64,000 nucleotides of DNA from NORP110 sp051251595. Its GTDB lineage: Bacteria; Pseudomonadota; Alphaproteobacteria; Rhodobacterales; Rhodobacteraceae. Location: positions 124,001-188,000 of the forward strand of contig JBPOFA010000008.1 in assembly GCA_051251595.1 (NCBI GenBank), given 5' to 3'. Shown piece by piece: positions 34,634 to 43,326 of the stretch. The notes under the pieces are model-generated. The model searched no databases and was not told the DNA's origin. It saw only the letters and a list, made by a program, of their open reading frames with translations. Within the stretch, counting starts at the first letter, position 1, and each line of letters opens with the position of its first letter. A program made the position numbers and the translations under genes.

Positions 34634-35374
34634 TTACAGCTGTTCCATGATTTCGTCGGAAACTTCGAAATTCGCCGTGACACGCTGCACGTCGTCATCG
34701 TCTTCCAATGCGTCGATCAGCTTCATCAGTTTTTGCATAGAGTCCAGATCCATCTCTGTGGTCGTGGTCGGCTGCCAGATAAGCTTGGTCGATTCGCTTT
34801 CGCCCAATTGCTCTTCCAGTGAATTTGAGACCTCATTCAGATCAGTATCCGCACAGATGATCCGGTGCCCATCTTCGGAACTTTCGGCATCTTCTGCACC
34901 AGCCTCGATGGCGGCCATCATGACGGTATCAGCGTCACCAACAGATGCGGGGTAAGACACTTCGCCCTTACGTTCGAACATGAAAGACACCGATCCGGTT
35001 TCCCCCAGATTGCCACCGTTCTTGGTAAATGTAGAACGGACCGTAGACGCGGTGCGGTTGCGATTATCTGTCATCGCCTCAACGATGACGGCAACGCCAT
35101 TGGGGCCATAGCCCTCATAGCGGATTTCTTCGTAATCATCGCCTTCGCCCGCTTGCGACTTTTTGATCGCCCGTTCGATCACATCCTTGGGGACGGAAAC
35201 TGACTTGGCCTCTTTAACGGCCATGCGCAAACGTGGGTTTTTATCCGGATCAGGGTCGCCCATTTTCGCGGCAACGGTGATTTCCTTGGACAGTTTGGAA
35301 AAAAGCTTGGCGCGCACAGCATCCTGACGGCCCTTGCGGTGTTGGATGTTTGCCCATTTTGAATGGCCTGCCAT
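34634..35374 (-). CDS. yebC: YebC/PmpR family regulator
   Basis: 246-residue YebC/TACO1-type protein, seen in most bacteria as a DNA-binding regulator or as a translation factor that helps ribosomes at polyproline. MAGHSKWANIQHRKGRQDA is the invariant start, and VPKDVIERAIKKSQAG and YEGYGPNGVAVIVEAMTDNRNRT follow. GGAGG lies 9 bases before ATG 35374; the frame opens at 35437. In E. coli relatives it sits by ruvC, but no ruv genes are here. Confidence 0.94.
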   Translation of the reverse strand: MAGHSKWANIQHRKGRQDAVRAKLFSKLSKEITVAAKMGDPDPDKNPRLRMAVKEAKSVSVPKDVIERAIKKSQAGEGDDYEEIRYEGYGPNGVAVIVEAMTDNRNRTASTVRSTFTKNGGNLGETGSVSFMFERKGEVSYPASVGDADTVMMAAIEAGAEDAESSEDGHRIICADTDLNEVSNSLEEQLGESESTKLIWQPTTTTEMDLDSMQKLMKLIDALEDDDDVQRVTANFEVSDEIMEQL

Positions 35375-35502
35375 GTGCTTTGCCTCCATCGAAATTTCTG
35401 TCCAGTCTCTATAAGGCACCAGAACCCTGCCCTGCAAGTGGCGCTTGTCATTGCAATTGCAGTCTTTATCCGTTTCTTTGGGGCCAAATCCGTGAGGGCG
35501 CG

Positions 35503-37284
35503 ATGACCAGTGAACAAATTATCCTTTTCAGCCTCTTTGGTGGCGTGTTTGCAATGCTGCTTTGGGGCAAATTCAGATATGATATTGTTGCCTTTTCGGC
35601 CCTGTTGATCGGGGTCGTTCTGGGGGTCGTGCCCACCAAGGACGCGTTTTCCGGCTTTGGTCATCCCGCCACAATCGTCGTGGCGCTGGTTCTGGTTGTG
35701 TCTGCCGGGCTGGTGCGCTCGGGTGCTGTGTTTTTGATCACGCGCACCTTGATCGACAGCGCCCGAAATCTGGGCGCGCATATCGCGATTATGGGGGCTG
35801 TCGGGGGCATATTGTCGGCCTTTATGAACAATGTCGCGGCGCTCGCCTTGTTGATGCCGGTTGATATTCAGACCGCGCGCAAAGCCGGACGCGCGCCGGG
35901 GCTGTCCTTGATGCCGCTGTCCTTTGCGACGATCCTTGGCGGGATGGCGACCCTAATCGGCACGCCGCCGAACATCATCATAGCGTCGATCCGTGAGGAT
36001 GCGTTTGGCGAGCCTTTCAAAATGTTCGACTTTGCCCCGGTTGGCGGCGTGACCGCGATTGTCGGATTGATCTTTGTCGCCCTGATCGGCTGGCGCCTGA
36101 TCCCAGTGCCTGCAGATGACAAGCAGGCGTCAAGCGGCTTTGATGATTTGGCGAACTACATCGCAGAGCTGACCGTGCCCAAAGGCTCCAAGCATATCGG
36201 CAAACGTCTGGGCGAGTTTTATGAAGTTGCCGAGAAAAACGACGTCGCGATCCTTGGCCTGCTGCGCGACGAAAAACGGCGCTATGGGTTGCAAAAGAAC
36301 GCAAGCCTGAGGGCCGGTGACACCTTGCTGCTGGAAGCGACGCCAGACGCGCTGGACGAATTCCGTGCGGCTTTGACGCTGGATTTCGCGGATGAGGCCC
36401 GTCAGGAACGCCTGCGGGCAGATGGCGACGGGCTTAGCATGGTCGAAGTTGTGGTGACGGATCAGTCGCGCCTGAATGGCAGAACGGCTGAATCCGTTGG
36501 CCTGTCCTGGCGTCGCTCAACCGTGCTGATGGGGATTTCCCGGCAAGGCAAACGCATCACGCAGCAGATGCGGAAAACGAAGCTGCAGACCGGGGACATT
36601 CTGTTGCTGCTGGCCCCGAAAGACCAGGCCAGTGACGTTGTGGAATGGCTGGGGTGCCTGCCCCTTGCAGATCGCGGGCTTGCGGTGACGGAGGACAGCA
36701 AAGTCTGGCTGGCGATTGGCCTTTTCGCGGCAGCGGTTCTGGCGGCCAGCGTCGGCTTGCTGTACTTGCCGATCGCGCTTGGTCTGGTGGTGGTTGGCTA
36801 TGTGCTGACCAAGATCGTCCCCCTGTCAGAGCTTTACACCCATATCGAATGGCCCGTGGTGGTTTTGCTGGGATCGATGATCCCGCTTGGCGCTGCGCTG
36901 GACAGTTCCGGGGGCACCCAGTTGATTGCCAATACCCTGGTCAACCTGACCAATGGCATGCCAGCCTGGGCTATTCTGACGGTATTGATGCTGGTGACGA
37001 TGACCCTGTCAGACGTGCTGAACAACACGGCTACAACGATCGTAGCGGCCCCGGTTGGGATCCAGATGGCGCAAAGCCTTGGCGTGTCCGCCGATCCGTT
37101 TTTGATGGCGGTGGCCGTGGCTGCGTCCTGTGCGTTCCTGACGCCGATTGGACATAAGAACAACACGCTGATCCTTGGCCCCGGCGGATATAGCTTTGGC
37201 GATTATTGGCGCATGGGATTGCCGTTGGAGATACTGGTGGTCATTGTGTCGATCCCGGCGATCTTGCTGTTCTGGCCGCTTTAG
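35503..37284 (+). CDS. SLC13 family permease with RCK_C domains
   Basis: About 593 residues: N-terminal membrane half, a cytoplasmic insert of two TrkA_C (RCK_C) domains (about 205-385), and a C-terminal membrane half. ALLMPVDIQTARKAG and MATLIGTPPNIIIASIRE in the first half and SDVLNNTATTIVAAPVGI in the second fit the ArsB/NhaD-type divalent anion:sodium symporters. Anion is unknown; sulfate, sulfonate or dicarboxylate is typical. The start is ATG 35503 with GAGGG upstream. It has a paralogue of equal length in convergent position at 37637-39418. Confidence 0.86.
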   Translation: MTSEQIILFSLFGGVFAMLLWGKFRYDIVAFSALLIGVVLGVVPTKDAFSGFGHPATIVVALVLVVSAGLVRSGAVFLITRTLIDSARNLGAHIAIMGAVGGILSAFMNNVAALALLMPVDIQTARKAGRAPGLSLMPLSFATILGGMATLIGTPPNIIIASIREDAFGEPFKMFDFAPVGGVTAIVGLIFVALIGWRLIPVPADDKQASSGFDDLANYIAELTVPKGSKHIGKRLGEFYEVAEKNDVAILGLLRDEKRRYGLQKNASLRAGDTLLLEATPDALDEFRAALTLDFADEARQERLRADGDGLSMVEVVVTDQSRLNGRTAESVGLSWRRSTVLMGISRQGKRITQQMRKTKLQTGDILLLLAPKDQASDVVEWLGCLPLADRGLAVTEDSKVWLAIGLFAAAVLAASVGLLYLPIALGLVVVGYVLTKIVPLSELYTHIEWPVVVLLGSMIPLGAALDSSGGTQLIANTLVNLTNGMPAWAILTVLMLVTMTLSDVLNNTATTIVAAPVGIQMAQSLGVSADPFLMAVAVAASCAFLTPIGHKNNTLILGPGGYSFGDYWRMGLPLEILVVIVSIPAILLFWPL

Positions 37285-37637
37285 GGTGCCGCGAAAACCG
37301 TGCTCTGGCCTTTGTCATCGGTGACCGAGACTCTGACCGGGGCTTGCGCGGCATCACCCGTTTGCTTTTCTAACACACGGCGCGGCGGCGCGATGTCAGA
37401 CGCCCCCCGAACGTCATAGGCGTATAGATAGGGACAACCGCTCAGCCGGCCCGTCCACTCTTGCGCCCTGCCCGGCCGGTTGCCCACGCACAGGCTGCCC
37501 TCTGACATGATCACATTCACCGAATCGCGATAAAGGATCGCCCGGTCAGGTTGTGCCGATTTGGGGCCTCCAGATGTGCTGGCGCATCCAGAAACGCTCA
37601 GAACCAACAGGGCGGAAATTGCAAAAGACTTTAGCAT
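37281..37637 (-). CDS. Small lipoprotein of unknown function
   Basis: 118 residues. The N-terminus MLKSFAISALLVLSVSGC has a lipobox (SVSGC). The mature part carries a Cys pair (GSLCVGNRPG, LSGCPYLYAYD) and a C-terminal segment rich in charged residues. I do not recognise a domain. It overlaps the upstream permease start by 1 base and the convergent permease stop by 4 bases, so it is wedged between two SLC13 permeases and could be a periplasmic partner of the upstream one. Confidence 0.72.
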   Translation of the reverse strand: MLKSFAISALLVLSVSGCASTSGGPKSAQPDRAILYRDSVNVIMSEGSLCVGNRPGRAQEWTGRLSGCPYLYAYDVRGASDIAPPRRVLEKQTGDAAQAPVRVSVTDDKGQSTVFAAP

Positions 37638-39418
37638 CAGAGCGGCCAGATGAAGGGAATGACAGCCGAGGCCAAGATGCCAACGGACAGGTTCAAGGGG
37701 ATCCCGACGCGCATAAAGTCGGTGAATTTATAGCCGCCCGGCCCGTACACCAGCATGTTGGTCTGATAGCCGATTGGCGTCGCGAAAGAGGCCGACGCCG
37801 CAACCATCACGGCCACCACAAGCGGGCGCGGATCGACGCCCAGGGCTTGCGCCAAGCCAATGGCGATCGGTGTGACGACAACGGCGACGGCGTTGTTTGA
37901 AACCAGCTCTGTCAAAACCGATGTTAGCAGATAAATCGCCCAAATGATCATAAAGGGCGGCAATTGCCCAAGTGCTGGCGCGATTGCCTCGACGATCAAA
38001 CTGACCGCCCCGGACGCATCCAGCGCCGCCCCAATCGCCAGCATCGCAAAGATAAGCGCCAACAACCGGCCATCCACAAAGGAAAACGCCTCTTCCGCGT
38101 CGATGCAACGGGTGAGCAGCACCAACGCCACCGCCAGCACGGCGAGCAGAAAGATTGGTGCGACACCAAGCGCCGCCAGCACCACAAGCGCGGCCAAGGT
38201 CGCTATTGCAATTGGCGCGTGCGAGCGACGAAACGCGCGCGCAGACGGTTGGCTGATGTCCAACATGTCCATGTCAGCCGCCAAGCGTTGGATGTCTTCT
38301 GGAGCGCCCTCTAGCAGCAACGTGTCCCCGACCCGCACGACCAAATCGTCCAGTTGCCGACCGATATTCTGGTTCCGCCGGTGAACCGCCAAAGGATACA
38401 CACCGTAGCGACGGCGCAATCGCAAGGCCCCCAAGGACCGCCCGATCATCCGGCAACCCGGAGAGATCAACACCTCTACCGTTGAGGTTTGAACAGAGCT
38501 AAGCTTGTCCACCATCCGCAATTGCTTGTTTTGTTGCAGGCCCAACAGCTCTGTCATTTCGGTGCGCAGGACGACACGGTCCCCGGCCTGCAATTCCACC
38601 GGCGCCAGATCCCGCCGCAGGGACGCGTCCCCGCGCAGCACGTCGATGAGCCGAACGCCTTCGCGTCGAAATAAATCGACCATGGTGACATTCTGGCCCA
38701 CAAGCTCGCTGTCTTCGGGGATCGCCACCTCTGTGAAAAACTTCATTTTCGACTTGTTGGATAAAAGAGAGGCCATGCTGGCGCGATCCGGCAAAAGCCG
38801 GGGCGCGATAAAGCGCAGGTAAATCATGCCCCAGATGACCAAAACGATGCCAAGCGGGGTGACTTCGAAAATCGTGAAGGCCTTTAGCCCTTGTGCGCGG
38901 GCGACACCATCGACCAGAAGGTTTGTTGACGTGCCGATCAAGGTCAGGGTTCCGCCCAGGATTGCCGCATAGGACAAGGGGATCAGAAATTTCGACGCGG
39001 AAATGTTCATCTTGCTGGCCAATTGAACAAAGACCGGGATCATGACCACGACTACTGGTGTGTTGGACACGAAGGCAGACGCAACGACAACAAAGGCGAT
39101 CATCGCCCCAATGGCGACCATGGGGCGGGCATCGGCTTGGCCTTCGGCGATCTTGGTGAACCAATCCAAGGCCCCGGTGCGCACAAGGGCCCCCATCACG
39201 ATGAACATGCCCGCAATGGTCCAGGGGGCCGGATTGCCCAACACCGCCAGGGCGTCATCGTATGGAAGTATGCCAAGGGCCAGCATGACTGCCGCCCCCG
39301 CAATCGCAACCACCTCTGTTGGATAGCTTTCGCGCACAAACAGAATGAACATTATCACAACCACCGTAAGCGCCAGAATGGCCTCACCGGTCGCGCTGAG
39401 TGAAAGAATCTCTAACAT
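37637..39418 (-). CDS. SLC13 family permease with RCK_C domains
   Basis: 593 residues, same layout as the convergent paralogue: membrane half, two TrkA_C domains (about 205-395), membrane half. AILGGTLTLIGTSTNLLVDGVA and TELVSNNAVAVVVTPIAIGLA are the paired re-entrant loops of the family. The two paralogues differ clearly in sequence, so this is not a recent duplication. It begins 17 bases after the DMT transporter stop and is probably the fifth gene of a minus-strand run that starts at mgtE. Substrate anion is unknown. Confidence 0.86.
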   Translation of the reverse strand: MLEILSLSATGEAILALTVVVIMFILFVRESYPTEVVAIAGAAVMLALGILPYDDALAVLGNPAPWTIAGMFIVMGALVRTGALDWFTKIAEGQADARPMVAIGAMIAFVVVASAFVSNTPVVVVMIPVFVQLASKMNISASKFLIPLSYAAILGGTLTLIGTSTNLLVDGVARAQGLKAFTIFEVTPLGIVLVIWGMIYLRFIAPRLLPDRASMASLLSNKSKMKFFTEVAIPEDSELVGQNVTMVDLFRREGVRLIDVLRGDASLRRDLAPVELQAGDRVVLRTEMTELLGLQQNKQLRMVDKLSSVQTSTVEVLISPGCRMIGRSLGALRLRRRYGVYPLAVHRRNQNIGRQLDDLVVRVGDTLLLEGAPEDIQRLAADMDMLDISQPSARAFRRSHAPIAIATLAALVVLAALGVAPIFLLAVLAVALVLLTRCIDAEEAFSFVDGRLLALIFAMLAIGAALDASGAVSLIVEAIAPALGQLPPFMIIWAIYLLTSVLTELVSNNAVAVVVTPIAIGLAQALGVDPRPLVVAVMVAASASFATPIGYQTNMLVYGPGGYKFTDFMRVGIPLNLSVGILASAVIPFIWPL

Positions 39419-39435
39419 TCGAACCCGTTGGTTAA

Positions 39436-40362
39436 TCAGGCGGTATCTTCGCCGACCAAGGGCGCTGCATCAAGCGGTGTTTCGCTGCGGCGCGGCTGAA
39501 CCAGGAACAAACCTATGAAAATCAACGCCAAAGAGGCCCAAATCCAACTGGAATAGGTTTCCGAAAAGATCAGCATCGCCCAAACGATCCCAAATGCAGT
39601 GACAAGGTAAGATGTCTGCGCCGCAAAGACGCTGCCGGCCCGCCCAACCAGCCAGACATATGTGGTGTAGGTTGCGGCGTGGATGACAGCAGATGTGACC
39701 AGGGCCGCATCCGGCAGCCCCCAAGGTGGGCGCGGATCAATCCATTGGCCGCTGAAGACCGCCAGCGGAAAAGCGATGACCATTCCGACCATCGACGCCC
39801 CCAGCAAAACCTGAACCGGGTCACATCCAAAGGTGCCCCATTTGCCAACGACATTGCCTTCAAGCGCGTAGAACATGGGGGCAATCAGGGCCAGCGGGAT
39901 GAAGACCAACGTCGCGGGGTCGGGCAAGCTGGCCTCTGGCACCACAAGGACATAAACGCCGACAAAGCCAAAACACAGCCCGATCAGGCGCGGCGCGCTG
40001 AACCGGTCATTGCCAAGCGCCAAGGCGATCGGGAATGCAAATAGCGGCATTAGCGAGAGCAGAATAACGACGACACCGGCAGGCAAATGGCGCAAGGCCT
40101 CAAAGGAGGCAGAGTTTGGCAGAACCGTCCCCAGCAGCGCGATAATGATGTAAAGGCGTATTTGCGGCCAGCCGAAGCCGGGCAATTTGCGCCGCAGCAC
40201 TGACACTGTGCCCAGCACGACAACGCCAATCGTGAACTGCCAAAAAATCAGCCCAAAGGACAAATACCCTTCGGACACGGCAAGTTTGGCCAATGGTGTG
40301 GTCAGTCCCCAGCCGATGCCCAACAGGACAAGGACAAGAAACAGAAAGACCCGATCATTCAT
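39436..40362 (-). CDS. EamA family (DMT) transporter
   Basis: 308 residues with ten predicted membrane helices in two EamA repeats (VLLGIGWGLTTPLAKLAV at the start, SYLVTAFGIVWAMLIFSETYSSW near the end). The start overlaps the ymdB-like gene stop by 4 bases (ATGA). It is not closely similar to the DMT protein at 33682-34581. Substrate is unknown. Confidence 0.87.
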   Translation of the reverse strand: MNDRVFLFLVLVLLGIGWGLTTPLAKLAVSEGYLSFGLIFWQFTIGVVVLGTVSVLRRKLPGFGWPQIRLYIIIALLGTVLPNSASFEALRHLPAGVVVILLSLMPLFAFPIALALGNDRFSAPRLIGLCFGFVGVYVLVVPEASLPDPATLVFIPLALIAPMFYALEGNVVGKWGTFGCDPVQVLLGASMVGMVIAFPLAVFSGQWIDPRPPWGLPDAALVTSAVIHAATYTTYVWLVGRAGSVFAAQTSYLVTAFGIVWAMLIFSETYSSWIWASLALIFIGLFLVQPRRSETPLDAAPLVGEDTA

Positions 40363-41171
40363 GGGCCGGACTGCTGTAACAATCCACCCTGACGCACCAT
40401 AACGACGCGCGTGGCCTTGCCCGTTTGATCATCGGTTTCGACGTAAAGCCCCGATACTGTTCCCGGCCCTTCGGCAGGTGTGAAACGGCTTTTGGCCATT
40501 CCAGTTACAAAACGGCGCATCGGTTCGGTCTTTTCCATTCCGATGACGGAATTATAGTCACCGCACATGCCCGCATCGCTTTGAAAGGCCGTTCCGCCGG
40601 GCAAGATCATCGCATCGGCCGTGGGCACATGCGTGTGAGAGCCGACAACGACGCTGGCCCGGCCATCGCAAAAATGCCCCATGCCCATTTTCTCTGACGT
40701 CGCCTCGCAGTGGATATCGACAAGGCTGGCATTCACCATTCCCCCAAGGGGATGTGCGCGCAAGACCTGATCGGCGGCGGAAAACGGATCATCAAACGGG
40801 CGTTTCATAAACACCTGTCCCAGCATTTGGGTCACCAGAACCTTGCGGCCCTGCGTCGCTTCAAACACCCGCGCGCCTTTGCCGGGGGCCGATTTCGCGA
40901 AATTTATCGGGCGGATGACACGAGGTTCATTTTCAATGAACTGCATCATGTCACGCTGATCAAAAGCGTGATCGCCCAAAGTCAGGCAATCCGCGCCTGC
41001 CTCTAGCAATAATTTCGCATGAGCCCCGGTCAGCCCGGCGCCGTTGCTGGCGTTTTCACCATTCACGACGACAAAATCCAGCCGCCATTCTTTGCGCAAA
41101 CGGGGTAAATGTTCTGCCACGGCAGTCCGTCCAGACCGCCCCATGACATCCCCAAGATATAGAAGTTTCAT
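40359..41171 (-). CDS. YmdB-like metallophosphoesterase (TIGR00282)
   Basis: 270 residues of the calcineurin-like TIGR00282 family. Metal ligands are visible in order: LYLGDVMG, VVNGENASNG, TLGDHAFDQ, then IHCEATSEK and GSHTHVPTADA with the closing His residues. In Bacillus YmdB is a cyclic-nucleotide phosphodiesterase that affects biofilm choices; physiological substrate in alphaproteobacteria is unknown. It follows the 5-FCL gene after 88 bases and is coupled to the DMT transporter. Confidence 0.9.
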   Translation of the reverse strand: MKLLYLGDVMGRSGRTAVAEHLPRLRKEWRLDFVVVNGENASNGAGLTGAHAKLLLEAGADCLTLGDHAFDQRDMMQFIENEPRVIRPINFAKSAPGKGARVFEATQGRKVLVTQMLGQVFMKRPFDDPFSAADQVLRAHPLGGMVNASLVDIHCEATSEKMGMGHFCDGRASVVVGSHTHVPTADAMILPGGTAFQSDAGMCGDYNSVIGMEKTEPMRRFVTGMAKSRFTPAEGPGTVSGLYVETDDQTGKATRVVMVRQGGLLQQSGP

Positions 41172-41259
41172 AATGTCGGCCTATTCCGACTTGGCAAAAG
41201 TGACAAGGGCTTGCATCCGGGATCGACGGAAAACCGGCAAATAGAAACGTGGTGCGTTG

Positions 41260-41826
41260 CTAAAAAGCGCGATACCCGGCTTCGGTCACGACGCCATCAA
41301 GACGCTGGTCTGTTGCTTCGACGGGGAGTTTGGCGGCTTCCTGTGCGTCATACGCGATTCCAATGGCCAAGACATCCCCTGCGCGGCGCAGGTCCTCTAA
41401 CGTCCGGTCATAAAACCCGCCCCCATAGCCCAACCGGTTTCCGGCCGCGTCAAAGGCAAGCATGGGCAAAAGAACAATATCTGGAACCACGACCTCATGC
41501 TCAGCAGGCACCTGCGCGCCAAAGGGCCCGGGTATCATTGCCATCTTGGGGGTCCAGCGATGGAAATCCAGCTTTTGATCCAGTCCAGGAATGACCGGCA
41601 CCGCAATTGTCGCATGCGCTGACAAAGCATGCATAGCGGGTAAAATATCGACCTCTGTGCGGATCGGCATATAGGCAGAGATCACTCGCCCCCGCATCGG
41701 GGCCAAATGATCCAGTAGTTGTTGCACGACCAATTGACTGCGGGCCGCATCATGCACCGCTTTGCGACGGGCAAAGGCTTGTTTTCGGCTTTCGGCCTTT
41801 TGTTCTGACAGGTCCGCCATCGTCAC
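41260..41826 (-). CDS. 5-formyltetrahydrofolate cyclo-ligase
   Basis: 188 residues. Converts 5-formyl-THF to 5,10-methenyl-THF with ATP in one-carbon metabolism. The ATP-binding start RKQAFARRKAVHD is seen, and GYGGGFYDRTL is the family hallmark near residue 135. The start overlaps the mgtE stop by 4 bases. In enterobacteria 6S RNA is placed next to this gene, but the 88-base gap here is too small for it. Confidence 0.92.
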   Translation of the reverse strand: MTMADLSEQKAESRKQAFARRKAVHDAARSQLVVQQLLDHLAPMRGRVISAYMPIRTEVDILPAMHALSAHATIAVPVIPGLDQKLDFHRWTPKMAMIPGPFGAQVPAEHEVVVPDIVLLPMLAFDAAGNRLGYGGGFYDRTLEDLRRAGDVLAIGIAYDAQEAAKLPVEATDQRLDGVVTEAGYRAF

Positions 41827-43205
41827 AACAACATGAAAGAGGCCAGCCCCAAAAAGACGAAGAACCCGGTCACATCCGTGACGGTCGTCACAAAGGGACC
41901 AGAGGCCAAGGCCGGATCAACCCCCGCCTTTTCCAACCCGACCGGGATCAAAATACCGGCCAGCGCCGCTGCCGCCAGATTGACCACCATTGCCAGCGCC
42001 ACAACCAGCCCCAACATCGGCATGCCAAACCAAGCCCCCCCGATGACACCCATGACGACAGCAAAGACCAGCCCGTTCAGCAAACCGACCAGCACTTCGC
42101 GCCTTATGACCCGCGCAAGGTTGGCGCCGGTAAGGTCTTTGGTCGCGATTGAACGCACCGCAACCGTCAAGGTTTGTGTCCCCGCGTTGCCCCCCATAGA
42201 GGCGACGATCGGCATCAGAACGGCCAATGCAACGAGTTTTTCAATCGCCCCCTCAAAAACCGCGATGACAAGCGAGGCGACAATGGCGGTGACCAAATTG
42301 ACCGCCAGCCAGGGCAATCTTTGGCGCGCGGTTTCAAGCGTATTGTCCGACAGGCTGCTTTCGCCCACCCCGGCCATGCGCAACATGTCTTCTTCGTGCT
42401 CTTCATCCAAAACGGCCATGGCGTCGTCAATCGTGACAACCCCAACCAGACGGTCATTCTTGTCAACAACGGGGGCTGAAATCAGGTGATATTGATTGAA
42501 CGCATAGGCAACATCCGCTTCGTCTTCTTCCACATTGAAAACACGAAATGTTTTCTCTTGGACATCCTTAAGTGGCGTGTCCCGCTTGGTCGAAAGGATA
42601 CGCCCAAGTGTCACGTTTCCGACCGGTTCCAAGCGCGGATTGACCAAGGTCAGGTGATAGAACTGATCAGGCAGTTTTTCAGATGAGCGGATGAAATCAA
42701 TCGCCTCGCCCACGGTCCAATGTTCAGGCCCGATAACGACTTCGCGCTGCATCAGACGCCCGGCACTGTATTCGGGATAGTTCAGCGCCTGTTCCGCGGC
42801 GACACGGTCTGAATCTTCCAGCGCCTCGAGCAGCGTTTCCTGACTGGATTCAGGCAGATATTCTAGGATGTCCACCACGTCATCGGATTCAAGATCGCGC
42901 ACAGCGTCGGCCAGAACCTGTGGGGACAGTTGATCAATGATTTCTTCGCGCAGACCTTCGTCCAGCTCTGACAGAACCTCACCGTCAAAGTTTTTGCCGT
43001 AAAGCCGGATCAGGTCTGTCCGCTCTGATTCACTGATTTGTTCCAGAAGGTCGGCGACGTCCGCCGCGTGCAGCGGTTCCATCAACGCGCTGAGCAGTTC
43101 AGCCTCGCCATTTACGGCGGCTTCACAGATCGCGTTCACATGATTTTTGTCGAGCTCATAGACGTCGTCATCCCGGTCTTCTTGTGTCTCGACAATTTCA
43201 CTCAT
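41823..43205 (-). CDS. mgtE: Magnesium transporter MgtE
   Basis: 460-residue magnesium channel. N-terminal MgtE_N superhelix (ALMEPLHAADVADLLEQI), a CBS pair (about 140-265), a plug helix and five membrane segments at the C-terminus with MPIVASMGGNAGTQTLTVAVRS, the pore signature. Acidic residues that line the N/CBS interface give Mg2+ gating in the family. ATG 43205 is used; the frame opens at 43241. It is divergent to guaD across 121 bases and heads a run of genes on the minus strand down to 37281. Confidence 0.94.
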   Translation of the reverse strand: MSEIVETQEDRDDDVYELDKNHVNAICEAAVNGEAELLSALMEPLHAADVADLLEQISESERTDLIRLYGKNFDGEVLSELDEGLREEIIDQLSPQVLADAVRDLESDDVVDILEYLPESSQETLLEALEDSDRVAAEQALNYPEYSAGRLMQREVVIGPEHWTVGEAIDFIRSSEKLPDQFYHLTLVNPRLEPVGNVTLGRILSTKRDTPLKDVQEKTFRVFNVEEDEADVAYAFNQYHLISAPVVDKNDRLVGVVTIDDAMAVLDEEHEEDMLRMAGVGESSLSDNTLETARQRLPWLAVNLVTAIVASLVIAVFEGAIEKLVALAVLMPIVASMGGNAGTQTLTVAVRSIATKDLTGANLARVIRREVLVGLLNGLVFAVVMGVIGGAWFGMPMLGLVVALAMVVNLAAAALAGILIPVGLEKAGVDPALASGPFVTTVTDVTGFFVFLGLASFMLL

Positions 43206-43326
43206 GGCACGCCCTTCCGCTTGCTGGCACATTAGGCACAACGGGTTTGAAAAAACAGCTCTATTGGGTGATTTACGCTGCCAATTTCAACCCCTAATAT
43301 CGCTCTGTCACAAGATCGGAAAACAC

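Noticed and set aside
41172..41259. Possible 6S RNA next to the 5-formyl-THF cyclo-ligase gene
   Set aside because: The 88-base gap is too short for 6S RNA and no long bulged hairpin is seen.
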